64,000 bases of DNA from Clostridiales bacterium DTU089 (GTDB taxonomy: Bacteria; Bacillota; Clostridia; Oscillospirales; Acutalibacteraceae): contig LFSB01000027.1 of the NCBI GenBank assembly GCA_001513045.1, positions 50,216 to 114,215 on the forward strand. The letters are read 5' to 3'. Each line of letters opens with the position of its first letter. The first letter of the stretch is position 1. Below the pieces are notes generated by a model, which searched no databases, was not told the origin of the DNA, and was given only the letters and a program-made list of their open reading frames with translations. The translations under genes and the position numbers were made by a program. Below are positions 37,017 to 46,869 of the stretch, one piece after another.

Positions 37017-37286
37017 TTAAGCGACTCTGCCGTCTCTGCGCTTTGCATGAGAAGCATTGCGTGAAGCGTATACCCTGCCGCCGTTATCGACCGCAAGCAC
37101 AAATTCACGATTGCGGCGCTGCTTTTCAAGCATACGCGCACGTTTGTAACGGCGATAATTCACCACTATTATAAGCTTTATTCTGTGCTCAAAGCGTACA
37201 AGCTTTTCTTCATTGAAAAGACCGAATATAACAAGCATTACCGCCGCTATCTCCAAAACTGTTCTTATTGCAAATGCCGTTGACAT
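37017..37286 (-). CDS. Small single-pass membrane protein under LexA-type control
   Basis: 89 residues, unknown family. One N-terminal transmembrane helix (residues about 4-24, FAIRTVLEIAAVMLVIFGLF) followed by a strongly basic cytoplasmic or external part (NYRRYKRARMLEKQRRNREF) and a basic tail (SHAKRRDGRVA). GGAGG precedes the ATG at 37286. The promoter carries a perfect GAACAAATGTTC palindrome, so DNA damage should induce it. Size and topology recall the SOS-induced division inhibitors (YneA has one helix plus a LysM domain; SidA is a small membrane peptide), but no LysM or sequence match is visible. Role is inference. Confidence 0.8.
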   Translation of the reverse strand: MSTAFAIRTVLEIAAVMLVIFGLFNEEKLVRFEHRIKLIIVVNYRRYKRARMLEKQRRNREFVLAVDNGGRVYASRNASHAKRRDGRVA

Positions 37287-37315
37287 AACAGCCACCTCCG
37301 AAGTTTTTTGTTTGT

Positions 37316-37327
37316 GAACATTTGTTC
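37316..37327 (-). promoter_or_regulatory. LexA (SOS) box over the transcription start
   Basis: Perfect palindrome GAACAAATGTTC, the Firmicutes core GAAC-N4-GTTC. Lies about 15 bases downstream of the -10, so bound LexA would block polymerase. A second, imperfect copy (GAACATTTGTAT) at 37365-37376 overlaps the -35. Confidence 0.85.
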
Positions 37328-37337
37328 TTATAGCCTT

Positions 37338-37365
37338 ATTATAACAGCTTTTTTGGGGTTGTCAA
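37338..37365 (-). promoter_or_regulatory. Promoter of the SOS-controlled small membrane protein
   Basis: Minus strand TTGACA, 16-base spacer, TATAAT, both consensus hexamers, between two LexA-type boxes. Confidence 0.85.
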
Positions 37366-37507
37366 TACAAATGTTCGTTTTTTTGTAAAAATTTGTTTAA
37401 AAAGCGTGATTTTTAATATTTTTTTAAATTACTGTTTATTATTTCCGTTTTTTATAGTACAATATAGTGTAATATATAAATAAGGCAGTTAAGGATTGGT
37501 AAAACTT

Positions 37508-38779
37508 ATGTTTGTTGATGTGGCAAAAATTAAAATAAAGGCAGGCAACGGCGGAAACGGTGCGGTTGCCTTCAGGCGCGAAAAGTATATCGCATCCGGA
37601 GGACCCGACGGCGGAGACGGCGGAAAGGGCGGAAATATTATCTTCCAGGCTGACGATAACCTCTCTACCCTTTCGGATTTCCGTTACAAGCGCAAGTATG
37701 TTGCGGAAAACGGACAGGGCGGCTCCGGCTCGCACAAGAACGGCAGGGACGGTGCGTCTCTTGTCATCAAGGTTCCGCGCGGAACTTTGATTAAGGAAGC
37801 CGAAAGCGGCGCTGTTATGGCGGATATGTCCGACAACGACACCTTTATCGCCGCAAAGGGCGGCAGAGGCGGCTGGGGCAATCCTCACTTCGCAACGCCC
37901 ACGCGCCAGACTCCCCGCTTTGCCAAGGACGGCACTCCGGGCGAGGAATGGGAGGTTGTGCTCGAATTGAAGCTTCTTGCCGATGTCGGGCTTATAGGCT
38001 TCCCGAACGTCGGAAAATCCACACTTGTGTCGGTGGTCAGCGAGGCGAAGCCTATTATTGCGGACTACCACTTTACAACGCTTGTTCCAGTTCCCGGCGT
38101 TGTACGTATGGGTCCCGAAAGCAGCTTTGTAATTGCGGATATACCCGGACTTATTGAGGGCGCGAGCGAAGGCGTGGGACTCGGTCATGAATTCTTAAAA
38201 CATATCGAGCGGTGCAGAATGCTCATTCATGTTGTGGATGTCGCCGGAAGCGAGGGACGTGACCCGATAGAGGATTTTGAAAAAATAAACAGCGAGCTTA
38301 AAAATTTCAGCGAGGAGCTTTCGGAATACCCCCAGATAGTGGCGGGAAACAAGGTCGATCTCGCAAGCGACGAACAGCTTGACCGCTTTGAAAAATATAT
38401 ACGCTCAAAGGGTCTTGAATATTACCCGATTATTGCCCCGATTGCCGAAGGTACACAGGTGCTAATGAACGCTACGGCGGCGATGCTTGCTTCTTTGCCC
38501 CCGATAAAAAAGTATGCAAGTGAAGAAATACCGCTGGAGACCTTTGTTAAAAAACAGAACACCGGCTTCACCGTGAGTGTTGAGGACGGTATATACTTCG
38601 TTGAGGCGGAATGGCTTCTGAAAATCCTGCGCAGAACCGACCTTGATGACTATGAATCCCTCCAGTATTTTCAGAATGTTCTCCAGACAAGCGGAATAAT
38701 TGATGCACTCAAGGAAAAAGGAATACACGAGGGTGACACGGTAAGCATATACGATTTGGAGTTTGATTATGTTTCTTAA
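37508..38779 (+). CDS. obgE: GTPase Obg
   Basis: 423 residues. N-terminal glycine-rich Obg fold (VDVAKIKIKAGNGGNGAVAFRREKY, then GGDGGKGGNIIFQ), G1 GFPNVGKST near residue 165, G3 DIPGLIEGA, G4 NKVD and a C-terminal OCT domain with EWLLKILRRTDLDDYESLQYFQ. Late 50S assembly and stress control. Start ATG at 37508 after AAGGA. mrnC begins within its last codons. Confidence 0.97.
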   Translation: MFVDVAKIKIKAGNGGNGAVAFRREKYIASGGPDGGDGGKGGNIIFQADDNLSTLSDFRYKRKYVAENGQGGSGSHKNGRDGASLVIKVPRGTLIKEAESGAVMADMSDNDTFIAAKGGRGGWGNPHFATPTRQTPRFAKDGTPGEEWEVVLELKLLADVGLIGFPNVGKSTLVSVVSEAKPIIADYHFTTLVPVPGVVRMGPESSFVIADIPGLIEGASEGVGLGHEFLKHIERCRMLIHVVDVAGSEGRDPIEDFEKINSELKNFSEELSEYPQIVAGNKVDLASDEQLDRFEKYIRSKGLEYYPIIAPIAEGTQVLMNATAAMLASLPPIKKYASEEIPLETFVKKQNTGFTVSVEDGIYFVEAEWLLKILRRTDLDDYESLQYFQNVLQTSGIIDALKEKGIHEGDTVSIYDLEFDYVS

Positions 38780-39194
38780 TGATGAATCATACAATACACA
38801 AAAGCCTCAATTATACAGTCCGCTGACGCTCGCCTTTCTCGGAGACGCGGTATACAGTCTGCTTGTCCGTGAATCGCTTGTATGCGAAGCCAACCGCCCC
38901 GTAGGAGAGCTGCACAAGCGCTCTGTGCGCTATGTGAGTGCTTCGGCACAGGCGGCGGCGGTAAGGAATATCTTACCTATGCTTACGGACGAGGAGGAAG
39001 CAATACTAAAAAGAGGCAGAAACGCGCACTCGTCCCACACACCGAAAAATCAATCAGAGGCGGATTACCGCTATGCAACGGGCTTTGAAACGCTTATGGG
39101 ATATCTGTATCTGAAGGGCGAAAACGACAGACTCAGGCAATTGTTTACAATTGTAATCGGAGGGATACAAGAACATGAAAAAGAGAAAGGCTAA
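38769..39194 (+). CDS. mrnC: Mini-ribonuclease 3
   Basis: 141 residues. LYSPLTLAFLGDAVYSLLVRESL and KNQSEADYRYATGFETLMGYLYLKG contain the catalytic acidic residues of the RNase III fold; no double-stranded RNA-binding domain, as usual for MrnC, which matures 23S rRNA. The ATG at 38769 lies inside the obg coding end, with GGAG 7 bases upstream. Confidence 0.96.
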   Translation: MFLNDESYNTQKPQLYSPLTLAFLGDAVYSLLVRESLVCEANRPVGELHKRSVRYVSASAQAAAVRNILPMLTDEEEAILKRGRNAHSSHTPKNQSEADYRYATGFETLMGYLYLKGENDRLRQLFTIVIGGIQEHEKEKG

Positions 39195-40113
39195 AACCGA
39201 AAAGCAAAAGAAAATAAAGAAAAAGGCCGCTCCGGATAAAACCGGAAAAACCGGAAAATTAAAAACCGGTTTTATTGACCTGCTTTTTTGGATTGTCGGC
39301 TGCTCATTCTATGCTCTTGCGGTTGATACCTTCACCGCTCCCAATCAAATAGCTCCGGGCGGATTTACCGGTCTGAGCACACTCATAAACTTCCTCACCG
39401 GCGCACCGATAGGCGTAACCGTGCTTGTGCTGAATATTCCCCTTTTCCTCATAGCCTTTAAGGTTTTCGGATGGCGGTTTATATTGAAAACTCTGTTTGC
39501 AACCGTAATGGCATCGGTTTTCATTGATGTTTTCGCGCTGTTCGTTCCGCCGTATACCGGTGACCGTCTTCTGGCGGCACTTTTCGGAGGAGGCTTTTCC
39601 GGCATAGGTCTGGGGCTTGTCTTCCTGCGAGGAGCAACCACCGGAGGCACGGATATTCTCGGCAGACTTCTGAAGCTGAAATTCCGGCATATATCCATGG
39701 GTACACTTGTAATGTTTATGGATATGTTTGTCGTAGCATGCTCGGGTATTGTATATAAAAATATTGAAAGCATACTCTACGCTACCATAGTTTTCTTCGT
39801 CTCCTCAAAGGCGATTGACTACATTATCTACGGCACAGGCAGAGGCAAAATGCTCATGATAGTAACCAAGCAGCCTGAAAAGATTTCCCCCAAGGTTATT
39901 GAGGGCTTGCATCGCGGTGTATCACTGGTTCCGGTCAAGGGCGGATATACCGGGCAGGACCAGCACATGCTCATTTGCGTTGTGCGCCCGAGTGAGGTTG
40001 CAAAGCTCAACAAAATCGTTAAGGAAAACGACCCTGCGGCATTCATCATAATCTCGGATGTAAGCGAGGTTCTCGGGCAGGGCTTTAAAAATGCCGGAGA
40101 AGACCTTATATAA
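39175..40113 (+). CDS. YitT family membrane protein
   Basis: 312 residues. A Lys-rich N-terminus (about 35 residues), then five transmembrane helices (LFWIVGCSFYALAVDTFTAPNQIAPGGFTG and so on) and a C-terminal DUF2179 domain (YGTGRGKMLMIVTKQPEKISPKVIEGLHRGVSLVPVKGGYTG). Function of the family is unsettled; the C-terminal part resembles ligand-binding domains. Start overlaps mrnC by 20 bases. Confidence 0.95.
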   Translation: MKKRKAKTEKQKKIKKKAAPDKTGKTGKLKTGFIDLLFWIVGCSFYALAVDTFTAPNQIAPGGFTGLSTLINFLTGAPIGVTVLVLNIPLFLIAFKVFGWRFILKTLFATVMASVFIDVFALFVPPYTGDRLLAALFGGGFSGIGLGLVFLRGATTGGTDILGRLLKLKFRHISMGTLVMFMDMFVVACSGIVYKNIESILYATIVFFVSSKAIDYIIYGTGRGKMLMIVTKQPEKISPKVIEGLHRGVSLVPVKGGYTGQDQHMLICVVRPSEVAKLNKIVKENDPAAFIIISDVSEVLGQGFKNAGEDLI

Positions 40114-40142
40114 AAAAATCCATACCCGAAAGGATATAAAAT

Positions 40143-41957
40143 ATGGCTCTCGTAAAAAAAGAAAATATCAGAAACTTTTCAATCATCGCGCATATCGACC
40201 ACGGCAAATCGACGCTCGCCGACCGTTTGCTGGAGCTTACGGATTCCGTGGCTCTGCGCGACATGACGCAGCAGCTTCTCGATAATATGGAGCTTGAGCG
40301 TGAACGCGGCATAACCATAAAGGCTCACGCCGTAAAGCTTGATTATAAGGCGAAGGACGGAAACACCTACGAGCTTAACCTCATTGACACTCCCGGTCAT
40401 GTCGATTTCAACTATGAGGTGTCCCGCTCTCTTGCAGCCTGCGAGGGTGCGTTGTTGGTGGTTGACGCCTCACAGGGCATCGAGGCGCAGACGCTTGCAA
40501 ATACATATCTTGCACTCGACCATAACCTTGAGCTGATACCGGTTGTAAACAAAATAGATTTGCCGTCGGCGGACCCGGAAAGAGTCTGCTCGGAAATCGA
40601 AGAGATAATCGGACTTTCATGCGAGAACGCTCCTCGCGTATCCGCAAAAACCGGTGAAAACATGGAAAGCGTGCTCGAACGCATAGTCGCAGACGTTCCC
40701 GCTCCTCTCGGGGATGATGACGCTCCCCTGCGCGCTCTTATATTCGATTCCGTTTACGACAGCTATAAAGGTGTAATAGTATATGTCCGCGTAATGGACG
40801 GCAAAATAAAAACCGGCGATACGATGAAAATGATGGCAACCGGAGCGCAGTTTACGGTTGTTGAGGTCGGTTATATGAGGGCGACCTCCATGGAGAAGAC
40901 CGCCGAGCTTCGCTCCGGCGAGGTCGGATATATTACAGCCTCAATAAAGACCGTGAGTGACGCGCGCGTCGGCGATACCGTAACCCTTGCCGACAACAGT
41001 GCTCCCGAGGCTCTTGCAGGCTACCGGAAAGCCAATCCAATGGTGTTTTGCGGTATGTATCCTGCGGACGGTGCCGATTATGAAAATCTCCGTGACGCAC
41101 TCGAAAAGCTTCAGCTCAACGACGCAGCGCTCTCGTATGAGCCGGAAACGTCGGGCGCACTCGGCTTCGGCTTCCGCTGCGGTTTTCTGGGTCTTCTGCA
41201 TCTTGAAATAATTCAGGAGCGGCTTGAGCGCGAATATGACCTTGACCTTGTAACCACAGTGCCGAGCGTTGTATATAAAATACACCTCACAAGCGGTGAG
41301 ATGACCGAAATTGACAACCCCACGCATTACCCCGACCCCGCCACAATAGATTTTTCCGAGGAGCCGATTACCGACGCGCGTATTTTTTCACCGCCGGAAT
41401 ATGTGGGTGCGATAATGGATTTGTGCCAGGAACGGCGCGGAACCTTCAAAAACATGGACTATCTTTCGCCCGACAGAGTGGAAATAAAGTACGACCTTCC
41501 GCTCAACGAAATAATATACGATTTCTTTGACGCTCTCAAATCGCGCACTCGCGGCTATGCGTCGCTTGACTACGAAATATCCGGCTATAAGCAGTCAAAT
41601 CTCGTAAAGCTTGATGTACTTCTCAACGGTGATGTTGTTGATGCACTTTCATTTATTGTGCACTCGGACAAAGCATACGGCAGGGCAAGAAAAATCGCAG
41701 AAAAGCTCAAGGATAATATTCCGCGCCAGATGTTTGAAATTCCGATACAGATTGCCATCGGCGGCAAGGTTATCGCACGCGAAACCGTTAAGGCCATGCG
41801 AAAGGATGTTCTCGCAAAGTGCTACGGAGGAGACATAACGCGTAAGAAGAAGCTGCTTGAGAAGCAGAAGGAAGGCAAGAAGCGTATGCGCTCGTTCGGA
41901 ACGGTTGAGGTTCCGCAGGAAGCGTTTATGGCAGTGCTCAAGCTTGATGACGATTGA
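40143..41957 (+). CDS. lepA: Elongation factor 4
   Basis: 604 residues, standard length. G1 AHIDHGKST near residue 16, [21 protein letters not shown]; the C-terminal LepA domain with [27 protein letters not shown] and [31 protein letters not shown]. Ribosome back-translocase. Ends 20 bases before the next gene. Confidence 0.98.
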   Translation: MALVKKENIRNFSIIAHIDHGKSTLADRLLELTDSVALRDMTQQLLDNMELERERGITIKAHAVKLDYKAKDGNTYELNLIDTPGHVDFNYEVSRSLAACEGALLVVDASQGIEAQTLANTYLALDHNLELIPVVNKIDLPSADPERVCSEIEEIIGLSCENAPRVSAKTGENMESVLERIVADVPAPLGDDDAPLRALIFDSVYDSYKGVIVYVRVMDGKIKTGDTMKMMATGAQFTVVEVGYMRATSMEKTAELRSGEVGYITASIKTVSDARVGDTVTLADNSAPEALAGYRKANPMVFCGMYPADGADYENLRDALEKLQLNDAALSYEPETSGALGFGFRCGFLGLLHLEIIQERLEREYDLDLVTTVPSVVYKIHLTSGEMTEIDNPTHYPDPATIDFSEEPITDARIFSPPEYVGAIMDLCQERRGTFKNMDYLSPDRVEIKYDLPLNEIIYDFFDALKSRTRGYASLDYEISGYKQSNLVKLDVLLNGDVVDALSFIVHSDKAYGRARKIAEKLKDNIPRQMFEIPIQIAIGGKVIARETVKAMRKDVLAKCYGGDITRKKKLLEKQKEGKKRMRSFGTVEVPQEAFMAVLKLDDD

Positions 41958-41977
41958 TAAAAGCAGGAGGTATTTTC

Positions 41978-43702
41978 ATGAGCATGTATTCAAGAAATAT
42001 ATTCCTTGAAAAGCGTTTTCGTAAAGCGCTCTCGCGGCTTCACAGAGGTCTGCCGGATATGAAGGAGGAGACTCCGGAGTTTGCCGGCAGGTATTTCCCG
42101 GGAAATGCCGCTGTTCTCCCCTGTGCGGAAAAGGACGCGGTGTGGAGTCTGGGATACTCTCAGGCGAGCACTGTGCCGGAGGATATCGCTTCCGGTCAAT
42201 ACTGCATAGCCGGAAACATCAGACCTCCCGCCAACTATGCAAAGGGCGTGCTTAATGAGACAAGAGTTCGCGCAATTGCTCTTGATGACGGGAGCGGCAG
42301 AGGCATAAATCTCTTTGCCGTTATTGACTGCATAGGGCTTTCCAACTACTACATACGAAAAATCAGGGGTATGCTTTCGGAATATATTGCCGAAAACCAT
42401 ATAAATACCGTCAATATATCCTCAACTCACTCCCACAGTGCTGTTGACACCATGGGAATATGGGGTCCCCTCCCCGTTTTACGCAATAACCGCAGGGTTA
42501 TAAAAAAGGGAAAGGGCAAAATACTCTCCTCGATAGATGAGGAGTACATGGAGTTCCTTTGCAAAACAACGGCTCAATGTCTGAAAAACGCCTGCGGGGA
42601 CATGAAGCCCGGCAGACTCTTTGAAGCAAAAATAGGTCACAACACCAAAGTCGGAATCAACGATGAAAACCGCACTTCAATGTCAATTGAAGATAAAGGC
42701 ATCGAGCGCTTCGTATGGGACAGACGCGCACCGTTCGACTGCTCGGCACAGCTGCTGCGTCTGCGCTTTGTGCCGGATGACAAGACCTGCCGCGAAACCG
42801 TTATAATCAACATGGCGGCTCATCCGTATATAGATGCTATGAAAATATCGGGCAAGGGAAACGGCGACATGATATCCGGCGACTATGTATCGCATATGGG
42901 TGAATATTTCGAGTCCGCCGGCTATAACTTTCTGTTCTTCAACGGAGCTGTTGCGGGTGTATATCCGGCAAGACTCTATTCGGATGTTCTTTCCCTCGAC
43001 GGACAGGCAAATGCGGTGGGCAACGAAATAGGACGCGTGGCTCGCGCCATGACAATGACAAAAGAGCAGATATATGCCGACAGGCTGACAAATCCGGACG
43101 AATACGAAAAATCGCTCGGCATATTCAATGAAAGCCGCAAGTGCTTCTACTCCTCGTGGCTTTCGGAAAAAGGTGATTTTACAGTTAGTGAAAAAGAGGT
43201 TTCGCCGCTGCTTAATATAGTTATACGCGAAGCGAGCCTGAGGGTGGATAATCCCATATATATTGCCGTGGGCAAGCTCAGCGTGGGTAAATTCAATTTT
43301 AAACATGACGGAAACGGTAATTACACCGGCACAACCGAGGTCGGATATCTTCAAATCGGAGAAACGCTAAAAATCGCCATGATTCCGGGAGAGCTTGAGC
43401 CGTCAATCGCCAGCGGCACACTGGTTATGCACGCCGCAAACAGCTTCTCCGGTACGGACTTTTCACATAAACCGCTGTGCGAGACTGCCGGCGGTGACAA
43501 CCTGTATGTTTTCGGACTTACCAATGACGCAATAGGCTATATAATCCCCGATAACGATTTCTGTATGCTCTTTCTCGGCACCAAAAGGGCTGCCAAGCTT
43601 TTCGGGAATCACTATCTTGAGATTTTCTCTTACGGCAAGACTACGGCATCAACCGTCGTTAAGGCATTTGAGGACGCGGTAAACAAATCGGTTCCGGACT
43701 GA
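41978..43702 (+). CDS. Neutral-ceramidase-like protein without signal peptide
   Basis: 574 residues. Shares the core of the neutral/alkaline ceramidase N-terminal domain: FAVIDCIGLSNYYIRKI, NISSTHSHSAVDTMG (HxHS, the zinc His), NMAAHPYID (second His), MIPGELEPSIASG (Glu) and VFGLTNDAIGYIIPDNDF. These are the ligands I would expect, so catalysis is possible. No signal peptide, so cytoplasmic, unlike the homologue next door. AGGAGG precedes the ATG. The substrate may be an N-acyl lipid or a different ester. Confidence 0.7.
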   Translation: MSMYSRNIFLEKRFRKALSRLHRGLPDMKEETPEFAGRYFPGNAAVLPCAEKDAVWSLGYSQASTVPEDIASGQYCIAGNIRPPANYAKGVLNETRVRAIALDDGSGRGINLFAVIDCIGLSNYYIRKIRGMLSEYIAENHINTVNISSTHSHSAVDTMGIWGPLPVLRNNRRVIKKGKGKILSSIDEEYMEFLCKTTAQCLKNACGDMKPGRLFEAKIGHNTKVGINDENRTSMSIEDKGIERFVWDRRAPFDCSAQLLRLRFVPDDKTCRETVIINMAAHPYIDAMKISGKGNGDMISGDYVSHMGEYFESAGYNFLFFNGAVAGVYPARLYSDVLSLDGQANAVGNEIGRVARAMTMTKEQIYADRLTNPDEYEKSLGIFNESRKCFYSSWLSEKGDFTVSEKEVSPLLNIVIREASLRVDNPIYIAVGKLSVGKFNFKHDGNGNYTGTTEVGYLQIGETLKIAMIPGELEPSIASGTLVMHAANSFSGTDFSHKPLCETAGGDNLYVFGLTNDAIGYIIPDNDFCMLFLGTKRAAKLFGNHYLEIFSYGKTTASTVVKAFEDAVNKSVPD

Positions 43703-43769
43703 AGGCTTGCAATAAGGGGATTTTCAGGGTAGTATTAAATAAAAAAACAAAAAAGGGGTGTTATGTTAA

Positions 43770-45395
43770 ATGTTAAAAAAGACTCTGGTCGCATTGCTTG
43801 TGTTTTCAATGCTGTTCTCGGTTTTTGCCTTACCTGTAGGCGCAGCCGGAATATCCCGCACCGAAAGCCGGGTAACCGCCGCGGCGGACGAACCGTCTTC
43901 CTTCCTTCAAAAGCTGTACCACATTCTTGACAAGCTCCTCAACTGGCTGCTGAGTTATATGAATTTCTATATGCCGAAAGAGGACTGGACCCCCAAGGAG
44001 GACTATGAGCCTGTTGAGTTTTATGAAGGACTCGAAACATTTGATACCGCTGCCGATGACGGAGCAAAATGGTCGGTGGGCTATGCCAACGCCTCTCTTA
44101 TAGCCGGACAAAATATAACCGACGGCAAGCACTACATGGGCGGAAGCCTCTCGCTTCTTGAGCCGAAAACCTGTACCGGTATAACCGACGACATGAAGGT
44201 GCGAACCTTTGCAATAAGCGACGGTGATGACGGAATCGCGGTTTTTGCCGTGCTTGACGCATACGCACTGTGCAGCGGCGATGTTATAGAAATCCGCAAG
44301 CTGCTCGCTGACTTTGCAGAGGAAAACAATATTGTCAGCATCAACTGCTCGGTGCTCCATCAGCACAGCTGCGTGGATACTCTGGGAATGAACGGAGAGC
44401 TTATCCGGGCGCTTGTTCAGAATACGGCTACACATTCGGGACTTATTGATGTCGGGATTCACAGCGGCCGCAATCCCGAATTTATGGAAAATCTTCACAA
44501 GGTGGTCGCCGCTTCGGTAAAGAATGCGGTAAACAGCATGACAGAAGGCTCGCTCTATTACGGAACGGCTGACGTATCCGAATTTGTCAAGGACAAACGC
44601 GACCCCCAGGTGTGCGACAAAAACCTTAACCGTCTGCGCTTCGTTCCGGATGACACATCAAAAAAGGAAACCTGGATAGTTTCAGGAGCCATGCACTGTG
44701 TCGGACTCGGCGCGGACACCACTGAGGTTTCCGGCGATTATCCGTATTATATTGAGAAAAACGTCCGCCAAAACTACAACGCAAACTTTGTGTACATTCA
44801 GGGCGCACAGCTCGCCATTACCGTCAGCAATCCCTATGAGGGCGAAAGACTCGACAGGGTTATGGCGCTCGGAGAAACTCTTGCCACAAGACTCGGAGCA
44901 ATAGACAACGAGGTAAGCGTTGCTCCCCTTCTCAATATAAAGCTCCGCCAGATTTTTGTACCCGTTGAGGGTCAGGTTCTCACGCTGTGTGCAAATGTGG
45001 GACTGTTCAACACCACGGTTGTAGACGCCGGAGCCGGAAAATATGAAATGGTTACGGAAGTCGGCTATATGGAGCTCGGTAATGAGCTTGCATATTTCTT
45101 TGCTCCGGGTGAGCTTGCTCCCGAAATCGCCTACGGCGGAGCAATAAGCGCTGCCGAAAGCCTCACCGGCGAATCATGGGATTATCCCTCAATACAGGAT
45201 TATATAGGCTCGGGCAGAAAGCTTCTTGTTTTCGGACTTACGAACGACGAGGTGGGTTATATCCTCACGGATAATGACTACCGTTCAATGTTCTCCGAAA
45301 ATGAGGAAATAAACTGTGCCGGAGATAAAACCGGCTCGGCTGTTATGGAAGGCTTTATGGCTCTGTATGACAGCCTTGTATACGTAACCGACTGA
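43770..45395 (+). CDS. Secreted ceramidase-like protein, paralogue of the preceding gene
   Basis: 541 residues with a clear signal peptide (KKTLVALLVFSMLFSVFALPVGA). Same order of blocks as its neighbour: NCSVLHQHSCVDTLG, SGAMHCVGLG, APGELAPEIAYG, and FGLTNDEVGYILTDNDY, so the two arose by duplication followed by gain or loss of export. AAAGGGGTG lies about 11 bases before the ATG. A terminator hairpin follows. Confidence 0.75.
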   Translation: MLKKTLVALLVFSMLFSVFALPVGAAGISRTESRVTAAADEPSSFLQKLYHILDKLLNWLLSYMNFYMPKEDWTPKEDYEPVEFYEGLETFDTAADDGAKWSVGYANASLIAGQNITDGKHYMGGSLSLLEPKTCTGITDDMKVRTFAISDGDDGIAVFAVLDAYALCSGDVIEIRKLLADFAEENNIVSINCSVLHQHSCVDTLGMNGELIRALVQNTATHSGLIDVGIHSGRNPEFMENLHKVVAASVKNAVNSMTEGSLYYGTADVSEFVKDKRDPQVCDKNLNRLRFVPDDTSKKETWIVSGAMHCVGLGADTTEVSGDYPYYIEKNVRQNYNANFVYIQGAQLAITVSNPYEGERLDRVMALGETLATRLGAIDNEVSVAPLLNIKLRQIFVPVEGQVLTLCANVGLFNTTVVDAGAGKYEMVTEVGYMELGNELAYFFAPGELAPEIAYGGAISAAESLTGESWDYPSIQDYIGSGRKLLVFGLTNDEVGYILTDNDYRSMFSENEEINCAGDKTGSAVMEGFMALYDSLVYVTD

Positions 45396-45410
45396 ATATA
45401 AACAATCAAT

Positions 45411-45440
45411 CCGGCGCTCTGCGTTTTAACGGAGCGCCGG
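45411..45440 (+). terminator. Hairpin after the ceramidase-like pair
   Basis: CCGGCGCTC pairs with GAGCGCCGG; followed by ATTTTCTG, a weak T-run. Confidence 0.6.
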
Positions 45441-45461
45441 ATTTTCTGAAAGTATTTTTTT

Positions 45462-46220
45462 ATGGATAACACACAAGCACAACTGAAAAAACGGCTGTCG
45501 GAGCTGGCGGAAAGAGCCGCTGCGCGCAGCTGCTATACCTATTCGTCCTTTTTGACCGCCGACGAGCAAAGCACGGCTCTCACGCTCAAGGGCATATATG
45601 ATATGCGTCTTGAGGGTGGATTTGAGCTTGCGGAAAGAAAAACAGCTGTCTTCGGCAGCGAAAGCTCATGCGGATACACCGAGAATCCGCCGATAGATTG
45701 CATTAAAATATCTCCCGTAAACGAAAGATTTTCGGACGAGCTTACTCACCGCGATTTTCTCGGCGCTCTTATGAATCTGGGTATTAAACGTGAAATGCTC
45801 GGTGACATTGTCCTTCAGGGCAATACCGCGTACCTGTTCTGCCTTGAGACAGTCTCCCCTTTTGTTATTGAAAATCTTGAAAAGGTACGCCATACAAGCG
45901 TAATTGCTGTGCGTGAAGACGAAATTCCGGAAATCACCGCAGAGCTTCCCGAAGTAACAACGCTTACAGCAGCCTCACCGAGAGCGGACGCCGTTGTCGC
46001 TGCCGTATACAACCTTTCGCGCGGAATAAGTGCGGAGCTTTTTGAACAGGGGCGGATATTCATAAACGGCAGAGAAATGTCTTCGGCGTCACATCCGCTT
46101 TCACCCGGAGATACGGTTTCCGTTCGGGGCAAGGGTCGCTTTATATTTGTGGGACTCTCCGGAAGAACCACAAAAAAAGGTCGTGAATATATACAAGTCA
46201 GAATCTTCGGAGGCGCATGA
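45462..46220 (+). CDS. ylmH: YlmH-type S4 RNA-binding protein
   Basis: 252 residues. N-terminal helical part with SCYTYSSFLTADEQSTAL, FGALMNLGI-like RDFLGALMNLGIKREMLGDI near 110, and a C-terminal S4 domain (PRADAVVAAVYNLSRGISAELFEQGRIFINGREM). YlmH homologues bind the ribosome or nascent-chain tRNA complexes and act in rescue. Not in its usual division-gene cluster. Confidence 0.9.
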   Translation: MDNTQAQLKKRLSELAERAAARSCYTYSSFLTADEQSTALTLKGIYDMRLEGGFELAERKTAVFGSESSCGYTENPPIDCIKISPVNERFSDELTHRDFLGALMNLGIKREMLGDIVLQGNTAYLFCLETVSPFVIENLEKVRHTSVIAVREDEIPEITAELPEVTTLTAASPRADAVVAAVYNLSRGISAELFEQGRIFINGREMSSASHPLSPGDTVSVRGKGRFIFVGLSGRTTKKGREYIQVRIFGGA

Positions 46221-46263
46221 CTCAGCTGCCCGTCAAAAAAGCTTCCTTTATAGCAAAAAGCGC

Positions 46264-46761
46264 TCAAGCAAAAGCATCCGCTGTTTTAGAAGCTTGCGAA
46301 AGATTTCTCTTTCCCGTAATTGTTTTCAGCGTGATTTTCCCTATATACAGATTATCTGAACGCCCGCATTGTTCAAGCGTATAATCCGAACAGCCGTAAT
46401 GATTCAATATTGCTTCCAGACCGTTTCTGATTTCGTCAGAATCCTCTGAAAGCACACAAGTGCCGAAGCCGATTACGCTTTCATATCTTGCAGTGATGCC
46501 GGATTGTGTTTTTTCGACTTTATCGAATATATCCCCTTCAATACATATATTAGGGTTTTTGAGCAACAAGTCAACCTTTTCGCCCTGCTTTGCACAATGA
46601 AAATATATTACAACAGTTCCGTTATGAATTGTTGTTCCGAAAGATACCGGAACAACATACGGAAATTCATTACCTTGTATTCCTATTCTTATCGTTTTAC
46701 ATCTCATAAGTATATCTGTGATTTCGTTTATATCTGTAACCTCTCTGTCTTTTCGCCTCAT
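46264..46761 (-). CDS. Pyridoxamine 5'-phosphate oxidase-like flavoprotein (NimA type)
   Basis: 165 residues. Starts MRRKDREVTDINEITDILMRCKTIRIGIQGNEFPYVVPVSFG, the split-barrel flavin-binding fold of the pyridoxamine-oxidase/nitroimidazole reductase group, and continues with FHCAKQGEKVDLLLKNPNICIE. Members reduce nitro groups or bind FMN or F420. GGAGGTAAGC precedes the ATG. Convergent to ylmH. Confidence 0.88.
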   Translation of the reverse strand: MRRKDREVTDINEITDILMRCKTIRIGIQGNEFPYVVPVSFGTTIHNGTVVIYFHCAKQGEKVDLLLKNPNICIEGDIFDKVEKTQSGITARYESVIGFGTCVLSEDSDEIRNGLEAILNHYGCSDYTLEQCGRSDNLYIGKITLKTITGKRNLSQASKTADAFA

Positions 46762-46869
46762 GCTTACCTCCGAAAAGCCTGATTTATTTTGATTGCTCGG
46801 TTCTTGTTGCAGGCTCCGATGTTATAATAGCATAAAAAACAAAGTATTTCTATGCAATATGAAACAAAA

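Noticed and set aside
40408..40684. Minus-strand frames inside lepA
   Set aside because: Shadows of the strongly conserved GTPase domain.
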